Shown here: one piece after another, positions 17,798-25,728 of the stretch
Position numbering within the stretch: position 1 is the first letter of the stretch
Layout of the letters: the number at the start of each line of letters is the position of its first letter
Assembly (NCBI RefSeq): GCF_016863475.1
Contig: NZ_BOOY01000008.1
Span: forward strand, 124,001 to 188,000
Reading direction: 5' to 3'
Source: Spirilliplanes yamanashiensis
GTDB lineage: Bacteria > Actinomycetota > Actinomycetes > Mycobacteriales > Micromonosporaceae
DNA length: 64,000 bases
Translations under genes and position numbers: made by a program
Notes under the pieces: generated by a model
The model's database searches: none
What the model was told of the DNA's origin: nothing
The model's input: the letters and a program-made list of their open reading frames with translations, nothing else

Positions 17798-18079
17798 TCA
17801 CCCGGTCAGCCGCCGCGCCTCCGCGGTCGCCTCGTAGTACGACGCGCACCACTGCAGCAGCGCGCCCAGCCCGAACAGCAGCATGCTGACCGCGAACGCC
17901 AGCCACGCCAGGGTCACCTCGACCGTGAGGTGGTCGGCCCAGTCGACGCCGGAGAGCGTGGCGAACGCGAGGAACGCGGCGCCGCACAGGCCCAGCGCGC
18001 CGCACACGTGCAGCAGGGTGGCGACCCGCATCGGCGTGCGCACGCCGAGCCGGTACCGCGGGGGGAGGTCGTAACTCAC
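17798..18079 (-). CDS. Small membrane protein of unknown function, 93 aa
   Basis: Two hydrophobic segments are clear: VATLLHVCGALGLCGAAFLA and LAWLAFAVSMLLFGLGALLQ, separated by about 12 polar residues, so it is probably a two-helix hairpin with both ends cytosolic. The tail CASYYEATAEARRLTG is amphipathic. The GTG start has no Shine-Dalgarno; TAGCGT lies 8 nt upstream. I do not recognise a family. Neighbours are the glucanase and a QOR2-like reductase on the same strand, with no evident functional connection. Confidence 0.6.
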   Translation of the reverse strand: MSYDLPPRYRLGVRTPMRVATLLHVCGALGLCGAAFLAFATLSGVDWADHLTVEVTLAWLAFAVSMLLFGLGALLQWCASYYEATAEARRLTG

Positions 18080-18130
18080 GGGGCAGCACGCTAGCGGGCC
18101 GGGCCCGCCGCGCGCTGCCCCGTCCGCGGC

Positions 18131-18979
18131 TCAGAGCGCCGCGCGGATCGCCTCGGCCAGCGGGGTGGCCGGCCGGCCGAGCAGGCGCTCCAGGTCGGCG
18201 CGGTCGACGTACAGGTCGCCCTGCCGGGCGCCGCGGTCCGCGTCGGCGAGCACCGCCGCGTACGGCTCGGGCAGGCCGGCGCCGACCAGGACCTGGGTGT
18301 ACGCCTGCTCGGACAGGTCGGTGTAGGCGACCTGCCGGCCGGTGGCGGCCGACACCGCGGCGGCCAGCTCGCTCAGCGTGAACGGCTCGCCGCCCAGCTC
18401 GTACACCCGGCTCTCGTGCCCGCCGCCGACGAGCACCGCGGCGGCGGCCTCGGCCAGGTCCGCGCGGGTGGCGGCCGAGATGCGGCCGTCGCCGGCCGCG
18501 CCGGCGACACCGTGCTCCAGGTACGTGGGCAGCTGGCCGGTGTAGTTCTCCAGGTACCAGCCGTTGCGCAGGACGGTGTACGGCAGGCCCGACTCGGCGA
18601 TCATCTGCTCCGTGGCGCGGTGCTCCGCGGCCAGGATGAGGCTGCTCGTGTCGGCCTTCGGGGCGCTGGTGTAGACGACGCGGCCCACGCCGGCGGCCTT
18701 CGCGGCGTCCACGACGTTGCGGTGCTGCGGCAGGCGCTGCCCGGCCTCGCTGCCCGACACGAACATCAGCACGTCGGCGCCCTTGAACGCGGCCGTCAGG
18801 CCCTCCAGGTCGCCGTAGTCGGCGTGCCGGACGTCGACACCCCGCTCGTCCAGGTCCGCGATCTTGGCGACGTCCCGGCCCAGGGCCACGACGGCCTCCG
18901 CGGGCACCCCCCGGCTCAGCAGGGACTCGACGATGAGGCGGCCCAGGTGGCCGGTGGCGCCGGTGACGACGATCGACAT
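18131..18979 (-). CDS. NmrA/QOR2-type NAD(P)H-dependent quinone reductase, 282 aa
   Basis: An atypical short-chain reductase: the Rossmann loop VTGATGHLGRLIVESLL is at the N-terminus, followed by DVRHADYGDLEGL, VVYTSAPKAD and the substrate region LRNGWYLENYTGQLP typical of the YtfG/QOR2 group. Members reduce quinones with NADPH. It is divergent from an HxlR regulator with a conserved N-terminal Cys. In Corynebacterium glutamicum the HxlR-type QorR controls qor2 in response to oxidation (established), so this pair is probably an equivalent thiol/quinone stress module. Confidence 0.85.
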   Translation of the reverse strand: MSIVVTGATGHLGRLIVESLLSRGVPAEAVVALGRDVAKIADLDERGVDVRHADYGDLEGLTAAFKGADVLMFVSGSEAGQRLPQHRNVVDAAKAAGVGRVVYTSAPKADTSSLILAAEHRATEQMIAESGLPYTVLRNGWYLENYTGQLPTYLEHGVAGAAGDGRISAATRADLAEAAAAVLVGGGHESRVYELGGEPFTLSELAAAVSAATGRQVAYTDLSEQAYTQVLVGAGLPEPYAAVLADADRGARQGDLYVDRADLERLLGRPATPLAEAIRAAL

Positions 18980-19071
18980 GGCGTTTCTCCTTCACGGTGT
19001 GGTCGGACGCTTCAGCCCAACCGCCCGGGCCGCCGGTCACTTCCCGGTGGAGAGCAGGCACCTTGAAGTGG

Positions 19072-19081
19072 GGTACGTACC
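19072..19081. promoter_or_regulatory. Palindrome GGTACGTACC in the reductase/HxlR intergenic region
   Basis: A perfect 10-bp palindrome lies 17 bp before the HxlR start and about 92 bp from the reductase start. HxlR/DUF24 operators are commonly GTAC-containing palindromes, so this is the best operator candidate for autoregulation and control of the divergent reductase. Confidence 0.5.
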
Positions 19082-19098
19082 TGAGGGAGAGTAAGCAG

Positions 19099-19452
19099 GT
19101 GGACGGCAACATGTACGCCAAGAACTGCCCCAGCCGGCAGGTCCTCGACCGCATCGGCGACCGGTGGAGCGTCCTCGTGGTCGCGGTCCTGCGCGGCGGC
19201 CCGCGCCGCTACGGCGAGATCGCGGCCACCATCGAGGGCGTCAGCCAGAAGATGCTGACCCAGACGCTGCGCGCCCTCGAACGCGACGGCCTCGTCACCC
19301 GCACCGTGCACGCCACCGTGCCGCCGCGCGTCGACTACGAGCTGACCGGACTCGGCCGCAGCCTGCTCGGCCTGGTCGCCGCCCTGGAGAACTGGGCGTA
19401 CACGCACATGGGTGACGTCCTGGCCGCCCGCGACGCCTACGACGCCCGCTGA
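19099..19452 (+). CDS. HxlR (DUF24)-family redox-type regulator, 117 aa
   Basis: A single winged-helix domain with NCPSRQVLDRIGDRWSVL at the start and the recognition region ISQKML-like (VSQKMLTQTLRALERDGLV). The Cys in KNCPSR is the position used for thiol-based redox sensing in YodB, HypR and QorR. I chose GTG 19099 because GAGGGAGA lies 8 nt upstream; ATG 19111 is an alternative, and the frame opens at 18997. It is divergent from the QOR2-like reductase and probably represses it until quinone or disulfide stress. Its end overlaps the SRPBCC gene by 16 nt. Confidence 0.87.
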   Translation: MDGNMYAKNCPSRQVLDRIGDRWSVLVVAVLRGGPRRYGEIAATIEGVSQKMLTQTLRALERDGLVTRTVHATVPPRVDYELTGLGRSLLGLVAALENWAYTHMGDVLAARDAYDAR

Positions 19453-19895
19453 CCGTCCGCCAGCAGCCCGTCCAGCCGGGTCCAGGCGCTCTCCCAGCCC
19501 GCCGTCGCCGGGCCCACCAGCTCGTCGGCGAAGGGCCCCTGCCGCAGCGTCAGCCGGGTGCCGTCGCCCTCGTCCGCCAGCTCCTGGCGCAGCGTCATCA
19601 CCGCCCCGCCCGGCAGCGTCTCCTCGCCCGCCAGCACCTCACCCGGAACGACCTCGGTGAACGTGGCGTCCACCGGCGAGGTGACCGACGGGTCGTCGTC
19701 GCTCACCATCACCAGCCGCTGGTGGCCGCCCACCCGCACGTCCACGTCGACGGTGTCCCGCGGCACCGAGAACCCCACCGGCCCGAACCACGCGGCCAGC
19801 AGGTCCGGATCGGTAAGCGCCCGCCACACCGCGGGGCGCGGGGCGGCGAGGAAACGGGAGACGGCGAGCTCGGCCACGGGGCACAGTCCCTTCAT
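19437..19895 (-). CDS. SRPBCC (AHSA1-like) domain protein, 152 aa
   Basis: The pattern VSRFLAAPRPAVWRALTDPDLLAAWFGP at the start and WESAWTRLDGLL at the end is typical of the Bet v1-like AHSA1 group: a helix-grip fold with a large hydrophobic cavity. Such proteins bind lipids or co-chaperone, but specific roles are rarely known. The start is at ATG 19895 or possibly GTG 19877. It converges with the HxlR gene (16-nt overlap). A second SRPBCC protein is at 45.6 kb. Confidence 0.8.
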   Translation of the reverse strand: MKGLCPVAELAVSRFLAAPRPAVWRALTDPDLLAAWFGPVGFSVPRDTVDVDVRVGGHQRLVMVSDDDPSVTSPVDATFTEVVPGEVLAGEETLPGGAVMTLRQELADEGDGTRLTLRQGPFADELVGPATAGWESAWTRLDGLLADGQRAS

Positions 19896-19922
19896 CGGAG
19901 GACCCTTCCCGACGATCCAACC

Positions 19923-21077
19923 TCAGGGCGTGTACGTGCGCAGCGTGACACCGTCCGTCGTGTACATCCGCCCGCCCGCCGGCACCGGGAACTCCCGCGC
20001 CGTGCGCCACGCCGGGTTCACCACGCCCGCCCTGCCCGTCACCGGGCTCAGCACCGCCAGGTCGCGGCCCTCGACGGTGGCGTACAGGATGCCGCCGGCG
20101 CGCACCGGCCGGCCCACGTACCCGCGCAGGTCCTTCAGCCACTGCCGCTTGCCGTCGGTCGCGCCGTACGCCGCCAGCCACCGGTCCCGCGCCACGAACA
20201 ACCGCCGCCCGTCCGTGGTGACCACCCCCCACGCCGCCGACCGCGTCCACGCCCGGGACCCGTTGCCGACCCGCACCGCCACCAGCGCGCCGTCCGGCGT
20301 CGTCGCGTAGAACCGGTCACCGGCCGGGTTCGCCGCCCGCACCCGGAACGTGCTCGCCGACTTCCACGCCGGCGCCCCCGACACCACGTTCACGCCGTAA
20401 CTGGCGCCCGTCACCACGTTCGTCAGCAGCACCCGCCCGCCCGCGGCCACCGGGGCCGGCAGCTCCGCGTCGACGTGCGACCACAGCCGCTTGCCGTCCG
20501 ACACCCGGAACCCGGTCACCGTCGGGGCGTCGCTCGCACTCTCCCCCGAGATCACCACGACCCCGCCGGCCACCAGCACGGTGTCCGCCGGCGTGTCCAC
20601 CCACCCGGCCCACCGCTGCGCCCCGGTGGCGGCGTCGAACGCCACGATCCGCGTGTCCGGGTCACTGTTGGAGTAGCAGTCGTACCCGGCCGCGACCAGC
20701 GTGCCCCCGGCGACCGCCAGCTGCGGCGACACGTACCCCTCGAACGCGTCGACGTCGCGCCACACCCGCTTGCCGCTCGCCACGTCGAACGCCCCGACCC
20801 CGTTGCCGACCCCCACGAACGCGCGCCCACCGGCCACCACCGGCGGCCGCAGCCACGTGCACCCCTCGTCCCCGCGCCGCGGCGTCACCGACCAGCGCGC
20901 CTTGAGCGTGCCGACGGACCCGCCGTTGATCACCGACTCACCCGGGTTGTACGCGGAGTTCGTGGCGTCGAACCCGGGCTGCGCCCAGTCGGTCACGGCG
21001 GCGCGGGCGGGCGCGGCGGGCAGCAACAGGGCGGCGACGGCGACAGCTCCGGCCGTCACGCGGCGAACGATACTCAA
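19923..21077 (-). CDS. Secreted PQQ-like beta-propeller protein, 384 aa
   Basis: A signal peptide (MSIVRRVTAGAVAVAALLL, ending AARA-like) is followed by repeated blades of the form GTLKARWSVT, GKRVWRDV, GAQRWAGW, GKRLWSHV, GSRAWTRS and GKRQWLKD, each containing the W of PQQ/BamB-like blades. No membrane anchor follows, so the mature protein is probably released. A TTG start is used, preceded by a G-rich stretch. Propellers of this class serve as binding or scaffold modules; no PQQ enzyme residues are evident. Three further propellers occur in this window (25.7, 37.6, 44.4 kb). Confidence 0.82.
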   Translation of the reverse strand: MSIVRRVTAGAVAVAALLLPAAPARAAVTDWAQPGFDATNSAYNPGESVINGGSVGTLKARWSVTPRRGDEGCTWLRPPVVAGGRAFVGVGNGVGAFDVASGKRVWRDVDAFEGYVSPQLAVAGGTLVAAGYDCYSNSDPDTRIVAFDAATGAQRWAGWVDTPADTVLVAGGVVVISGESASDAPTVTGFRVSDGKRLWSHVDAELPAPVAAGGRVLLTNVVTGASYGVNVVSGAPAWKSASTFRVRAANPAGDRFYATTPDGALVAVRVGNGSRAWTRSAAWGVVTTDGRRLFVARDRWLAAYGATDGKRQWLKDLRGYVGRPVRAGGILYATVEGRDLAVLSPVTGRAGVVNPAWRTAREFPVPAGGRMYTTDGVTLRTYTP

Positions 21078-21195
21078 GGGGACCCCCGTGGTCGGACTGC
21101 GAACGTGTGCAGCCCGACGCTAGGAACACCCACCGGCCACCGGGCCGATTCGCCCGGAAACCCCGCCTGCCGGGTACGCCGACCGGCTGGGTCCG

Positions 21196-21615
21196 TCAGG
21201 CGCGCACCACGAGCGTCTTGGCGGCCATGTCGCCCAGCCGCCGGCGCCGGTCCGAGTTCACCACGATGATCAGCGCCACCAGGTAGCCGAGCAGGCCGTC
21301 GACGATGCGCAGCGCCGTGCGCGCGATGCCCGACAGCAGCCCGGGCCGCCCGCCGGTCTCGGCGTCCACCACCCGGATGCCGGTCACGAGCTTGCCGACG
21401 GTGCGGCCGGTGAAGCCCTCCAGCACCACGTAGTACGCGACGATCCCGCCGAGCATCCACAGGTTCGCCGCGGACAGCGTCGTCATCTCGAAGCCGGACT
21501 CGCCGTCGAGACCGAACAGCGACGCCACCAGCCCGAAGACGATGCCGTCGACGAGGGTCGCCACCACCCGCCGGCCCGTGACCTTGACGGGCGCCGTGTC
21601 CGCTGTGAATGCCAT
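21196..21615 (-). CDS. RDD-family membrane protein, 139 aa
   Basis: The RDD domain shows KVTGRRVVATLVDGIVFGLVA (Arg and Asp of the family), TVGKLVTGIRVVDAETGG and a C-terminal RRRRLGDMAAKTLVVRA. Three to four membrane helices are predicted by hydrophobicity. RDD proteins are small membrane proteins, some with transport or ion-exchange roles, mostly undefined. It is the last clearly GC-rich gene before the lower-GC island. Confidence 0.82.
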   Translation of the reverse strand: MAFTADTAPVKVTGRRVVATLVDGIVFGLVASLFGLDGESGFEMTTLSAANLWMLGGIVAYYVVLEGFTGRTVGKLVTGIRVVDAETGGRPGLLSGIARTALRIVDGLLGYLVALIIVVNSDRRRRLGDMAAKTLVVRA

Positions 21616-21961
21616 GACCTGATCATGCAGGACGACCGCAACGGGCCTCCCGGGATGGTCACTGCGATCAAGCCCGCCGTGAATCCAACCAGTGATGTCT
21701 CACCTACAAGATCCGTTGAGTGGCGTCGGCCGACGCCTATCGGCGACCTCGGGTGACCTCGAGCATGATCGCAAACGCCGGCGGCCATCACCTGGAAGAA
21801 ATCAATAAGACGGCAGCTGAGACGACGTCACAATCCCGCCCCCTCAACTCCTCATTGCCGCTAGCCGGCGCCTACCTCGTGCCACTCACTCATCTTGCCA
21901 CCTATGGCGGAGTGAGCGATCAATCACTTAAGGTGATACTCGATGTCACGAAGGGGGCAAG
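21616..21961. other. Gene-free stretch at the left edge of the low-GC island
   Basis: Base composition falls visibly after about 21640. A weak + strand frame (from 21765) overlaps the next gene but has no Shine-Dalgarno or family resemblance. The only structure I see is the palindrome at 21923-21937. No copy of the tRNA-Thr 3' end was found here. Confidence 0.5.
21923..21937. promoter_or_regulatory. Palindrome ATCACTTAAGGTGAT before the AlbA_2 gene
   Basis: Near-perfect 15-bp inverted repeat (arms ATCAC/GTGAT) 24 bp before the GTG at 21962. It overlaps -10-like hexamers (TAAGGT, GATACT), so binding would block transcription. Autoregulation by the DNA-binding product is a guess. Confidence 0.45.
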
Positions 21962-23350
21962 GTGGACGTAGTTCGCATATCACCTGAGGTCGCTCAAAAA
22001 TTGCTGCAGAAGCAAGAGGGCCACTTCCTTGACTTCAAGGCACGCGAGATAGCGCCTGGCAAATTGACGCGCTCCCTTTGCGCATTCGTCAATGCGGACG
22101 GCGGAGATCTGTATGTTGGGATTGCAGAGGATAAGGCCGCCGGCGCCTTCGCTTGGCGTGGGTTCACCAAGGTCGAAGACGCCAACGGGCACCTCGAAGC
22201 TTTCGAGTCCGTTTCCCCCTTCGGGGAAGATCTAGACGGCGAGTTCCTGCAAGTCGAACATCCGCGAAGCGAATCCCAGGCCTATCCCGGGCTCGTCTTG
22301 CACATCAATGCGAGGAAGTCGCGATTCGTACGCACGTCGAGCGAGAGTAAGATCTACAAGCGCCTCGGCGCAGCAAATAAGCCCGTCAGTACACCCGAAG
22401 GAATTACGGCACTTCGCCGCCACAAGGGCATGGAATCCTTCGAAGATGAGACGCTGTCCATCCCCGTCGACACGGTTACGAATTCTCTTGCCATTATTGA
22501 ATATCTCCTGGAAGCTGTCCCAACAGCCGAACCGGACATCTATCTCCGAGGGCAGTATTTAGTACACGGCGAACGCCCCACCGTCGCGGCGACCCTCCTT
22601 TTCGCAGACCTTCCTCAAGCCATCCTACCCAAGCGCTGCGGCATCAAGATCTACCGTTACAGCTCTGACGAAACATCCCGCGATCGCCTTGTGAACATTC
22701 CACTGACAATCGAAGGAAACCTTTACAATCAAATCTACGCTGCAGTGGAGAAGACTGTGGAGTTGATCTCCGAGGCGGCATTTCTCGATGCGGAAGGGCT
22801 GAGGACGGTTCGTTACCCTACCGAGACGCTCCACGAGATCATTACCAACGCGGTCCTGCATCGCGACTACAGCATCACGGATGATGTACACATCCGGATC
22901 TTCGAGAGTCGGGTCGAGGTTGAGAGTCCCGGCAAGCTGCCCGGGCACATTAGGCCAGACAATATTCTCACGGAACGATTGAGCCGCAATCCCAACCTAG
23001 TGCGCCACCTGAACCGCTTCCCCAATCCGCCGAACAAGGATGTAGGCGAAGGGCTCGACACCGCCTTCGAATTCATGAAGAAGCTCAATCTTAGGAATCC
23101 CCTGGTTGCCGAGCGCGAGAACTCAGTATTGGTGGCCATTCGCCACGAGAGCCTTGCCTCGCCAGCCCAACAGGTGGTGATGTTCCTCAAGGAAAATGAG
23201 CGGATCAGGAACGAAGAAGCTCGTAAGCTCACCGGCATCAACTCTGAAAGCAAGATGCAGAAGACTTTCACGCAGCTCATAACGGCTGGCGAAATCGAGC
23301 ACGTACCCGGCACCGCCGGCCGGGGATATGCTTACCGCAAACGAAGGTGA
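21962..23350 (+). CDS. AlbA_2 (Schlafen-type) / HATPase_c_4 regulator-like protein, 462 aa
   Basis: This matches the COG2865 type. An N-terminal AlbA_2 domain shows GHFLDFKAREI and LCAFVNADGGDLYVGIAED. A GHKL ATPase-like half carries ETLHEIITNAVLHRDYS (N-box), FESRVEVESPGKLP and DVGEGLDTAFEFM. A C-terminal winged helix begins near QQVVMFLKENERIRNEEA. Members are DNA-binding proteins, often on mobile or defence islands, with unclear function. GAAGGGGGCAAG precedes the GTG. Codon use is clearly less GC-biased than neighbours (AAA, ATT, TTC, CTT common), pointing to horizontal acquisition. No partner gene is present. Confidence 0.85.
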   Translation: MDVVRISPEVAQKLLQKQEGHFLDFKAREIAPGKLTRSLCAFVNADGGDLYVGIAEDKAAGAFAWRGFTKVEDANGHLEAFESVSPFGEDLDGEFLQVEHPRSESQAYPGLVLHINARKSRFVRTSSESKIYKRLGAANKPVSTPEGITALRRHKGMESFEDETLSIPVDTVTNSLAIIEYLLEAVPTAEPDIYLRGQYLVHGERPTVAATLLFADLPQAILPKRCGIKIYRYSSDETSRDRLVNIPLTIEGNLYNQIYAAVEKTVELISEAAFLDAEGLRTVRYPTETLHEIITNAVLHRDYSITDDVHIRIFESRVEVESPGKLPGHIRPDNILTERLSRNPNLVRHLNRFPNPPNKDVGEGLDTAFEFMKKLNLRNPLVAERENSVLVAIRHESLASPAQQVVMFLKENERIRNEEARKLTGINSESKMQKTFTQLITAGEIEHVPGTAGRGYAYRKRR

Positions 23351-24206
23351 CGCCTCACGGCTCGGCGGTCACGACAATGAGTCCTTCACCGCGAGGAGGG
23401 TCGTAGCTCAAGATCGGCCATTCGGCGGACGAGGTGCAATTTGCGCCTGGCTTTGGCATCAAGGGCTACGGAAAGGTGGAACGCTGAGCCCTAGCGGAAT
23501 TGGTCGTGCTTGATGAAGGCGTGAGGCGCCCGAACGACGTGAGAAGCTACACCTAGCTATATGAACCCGCGTGCTGCGGTGAGGGTTACCACAAACAACC
23601 GTGTCGTCCCACGCGCCGCAAGGAACAGCGAATGCCCCGCGCCGCGCGTTCCTGGATTGCGCGCAGCACGCGATCAAGTGCCACGAGCGGCACGGCGGCG
23701 GCCTGATCGAAGTTAACGGACAGTCGGGTGCCGGCAGGCTGGCATGGGCACCCGGGTTCCCTTGTGACGGCCTTACGCAAGCACCGAACGCTGCAGGAAG
23801 AGGAACGGACGACGGCCGGGTGGCGTTCAGCCCCAGGGTCAAGCCGATTGACCGAGGCTCCGATCACCGCGTGGAGCCCCTGCTGTCAGCGGCGGGCCTT
23901 CGAGCCACCCGCTTGCCCGACACCCCGACGCCCCGACGCCCCGACACACCGCCGCGACCGCGTAACCGGCTCTCCGGGTTGCATCCAGCGCCGTCACGGA
24001 GATCATGGTCTGGTCGAGATGTACTTTATGATCCACTACCACCGCTTCGTCGCCGACCTCTTCGCGTGCACCGCCGATCAGGTCGAAGGCGTCCTCGAGA
24101 CGCCTGACGAGACGTCCGGACAGCCGGACTGAGACGACAACCTCAGACGGAGGGGCATCGGGCTGACGCCCGCGTTCGTGCCGGCAGAGGTCTGGCAGGG
24201 GTTAAG
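23351..24206. other. Gene-poor remainder of the island between the AlbA_2 gene and tRNA-Thr
   Basis: Mixed base composition. Open frames on both strands have no recognisable motifs, Shine-Dalgarno or consistent third-position bias; they may be decayed gene remnants. A short run of CCCGACGC-like 8-mers lies near 23917-23950. The only frame I would keep as possible is the 37-codon one at 24019-24132. Confidence 0.5.
24019..24132 (+). CDS. Possible micro-protein or gene remnant, 37 aa
   Basis: ATG at 24019 opens a short frame starting MYFMIHYHRFVADLFACTA and ending acidic (VEGVLETPDETSGQPD). The aromatic-rich start looks less random than other frames here. It has only a weak GGTCGAG upstream, and the reading frame is open before the ATG, so it could be the tail of a decayed gene. 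No family recognised. Confidence 0.25.
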   Translation: MYFMIHYHRFVADLFACTADQVEGVLETPDETSGQPD

Positions 24207-24280
24207 AGCCCCCGGTCGGAATCGAACCGACGACATCTCGCTTACAAGGCGAGTGCTCTGGCCAACTGAGCTACAGGGGC
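24207..24280 (-). tRNA. tRNA-Thr (anticodon TGT)
   Basis: Reading the minus strand from 24280: acceptor GCCCCTG pairs with CGGGGGC (24214-24208, one G-U), D-arm GCTC...GAGC, anticodon stem CTCGC/GCGAG with loop CTTGTAA giving TGT, T-arm GTCGG TTCGATT CCGAC. The discriminator is T and CCA is not encoded. The 3' end faces the low-GC island, the usual side for tRNA-targeted integration. Confidence 0.93.
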
Positions 24281-24513
24281 GCGCGCATCAGCATAGCCCG
24301 AAGCGCCCCCGCCCCCGATTACGCGCCTGGTTCGCTGCTGTCCCATAAACGGCTGCTGCTCTTGGCAGGTCAGGCCGGTGGCCTTACGGTGAGCGAACAC
24401 GGGTGACGTGCGTCCGCGCGCGCCACCCAACCTGAGGGCCGGTGGCTTGATACGCCGGCCGCTCCTTCACACGGATCGTCCGGCACGTTCCTGCCGGTGA
24501 AAGGAAGCACCCC

Positions 24514-25599
<1,086 letters not shown>

Positions 25600-25618
25600 T
25601 CCACAGCACCGCACGGGC

Positions 25619-25646
25619 GGGGCGGTTCCCTTCGGGGAGCCGCCCC
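25619..25646 (+). terminator. Intrinsic terminator hairpin after the MsiK-like gene
   Basis: A 12-bp stem (25619-25630 with 25635-25646, one G-U) closed by the stable TTCG tetraloop lies 20 nt after the stop. No long T-run follows, as is common in GC-rich actinomycetes. Confidence 0.75.
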
Positions 25647-25728
25647 GTTCCGCGTTCCGCGCGGCCCTCGCGTCGGGCGCGGCCCGCGCCCCATCCGGTG
25701 CCCGCCGGCGCCCCGGCCCTGGCGGCGG

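Noticed and set aside
21616-21960. Search for a tRNA-Thr 3'-end direct repeat (attL/attR)
   Set aside because: No copy of the T-arm/acceptor sequence was seen, so no attachment site is claimed.
21720-21971. 83-codon + strand ORF before the AlbA_2 gene
   Set aside because: TTG start, no Shine-Dalgarno, overlaps the promoter/palindrome region, no family resemblance.
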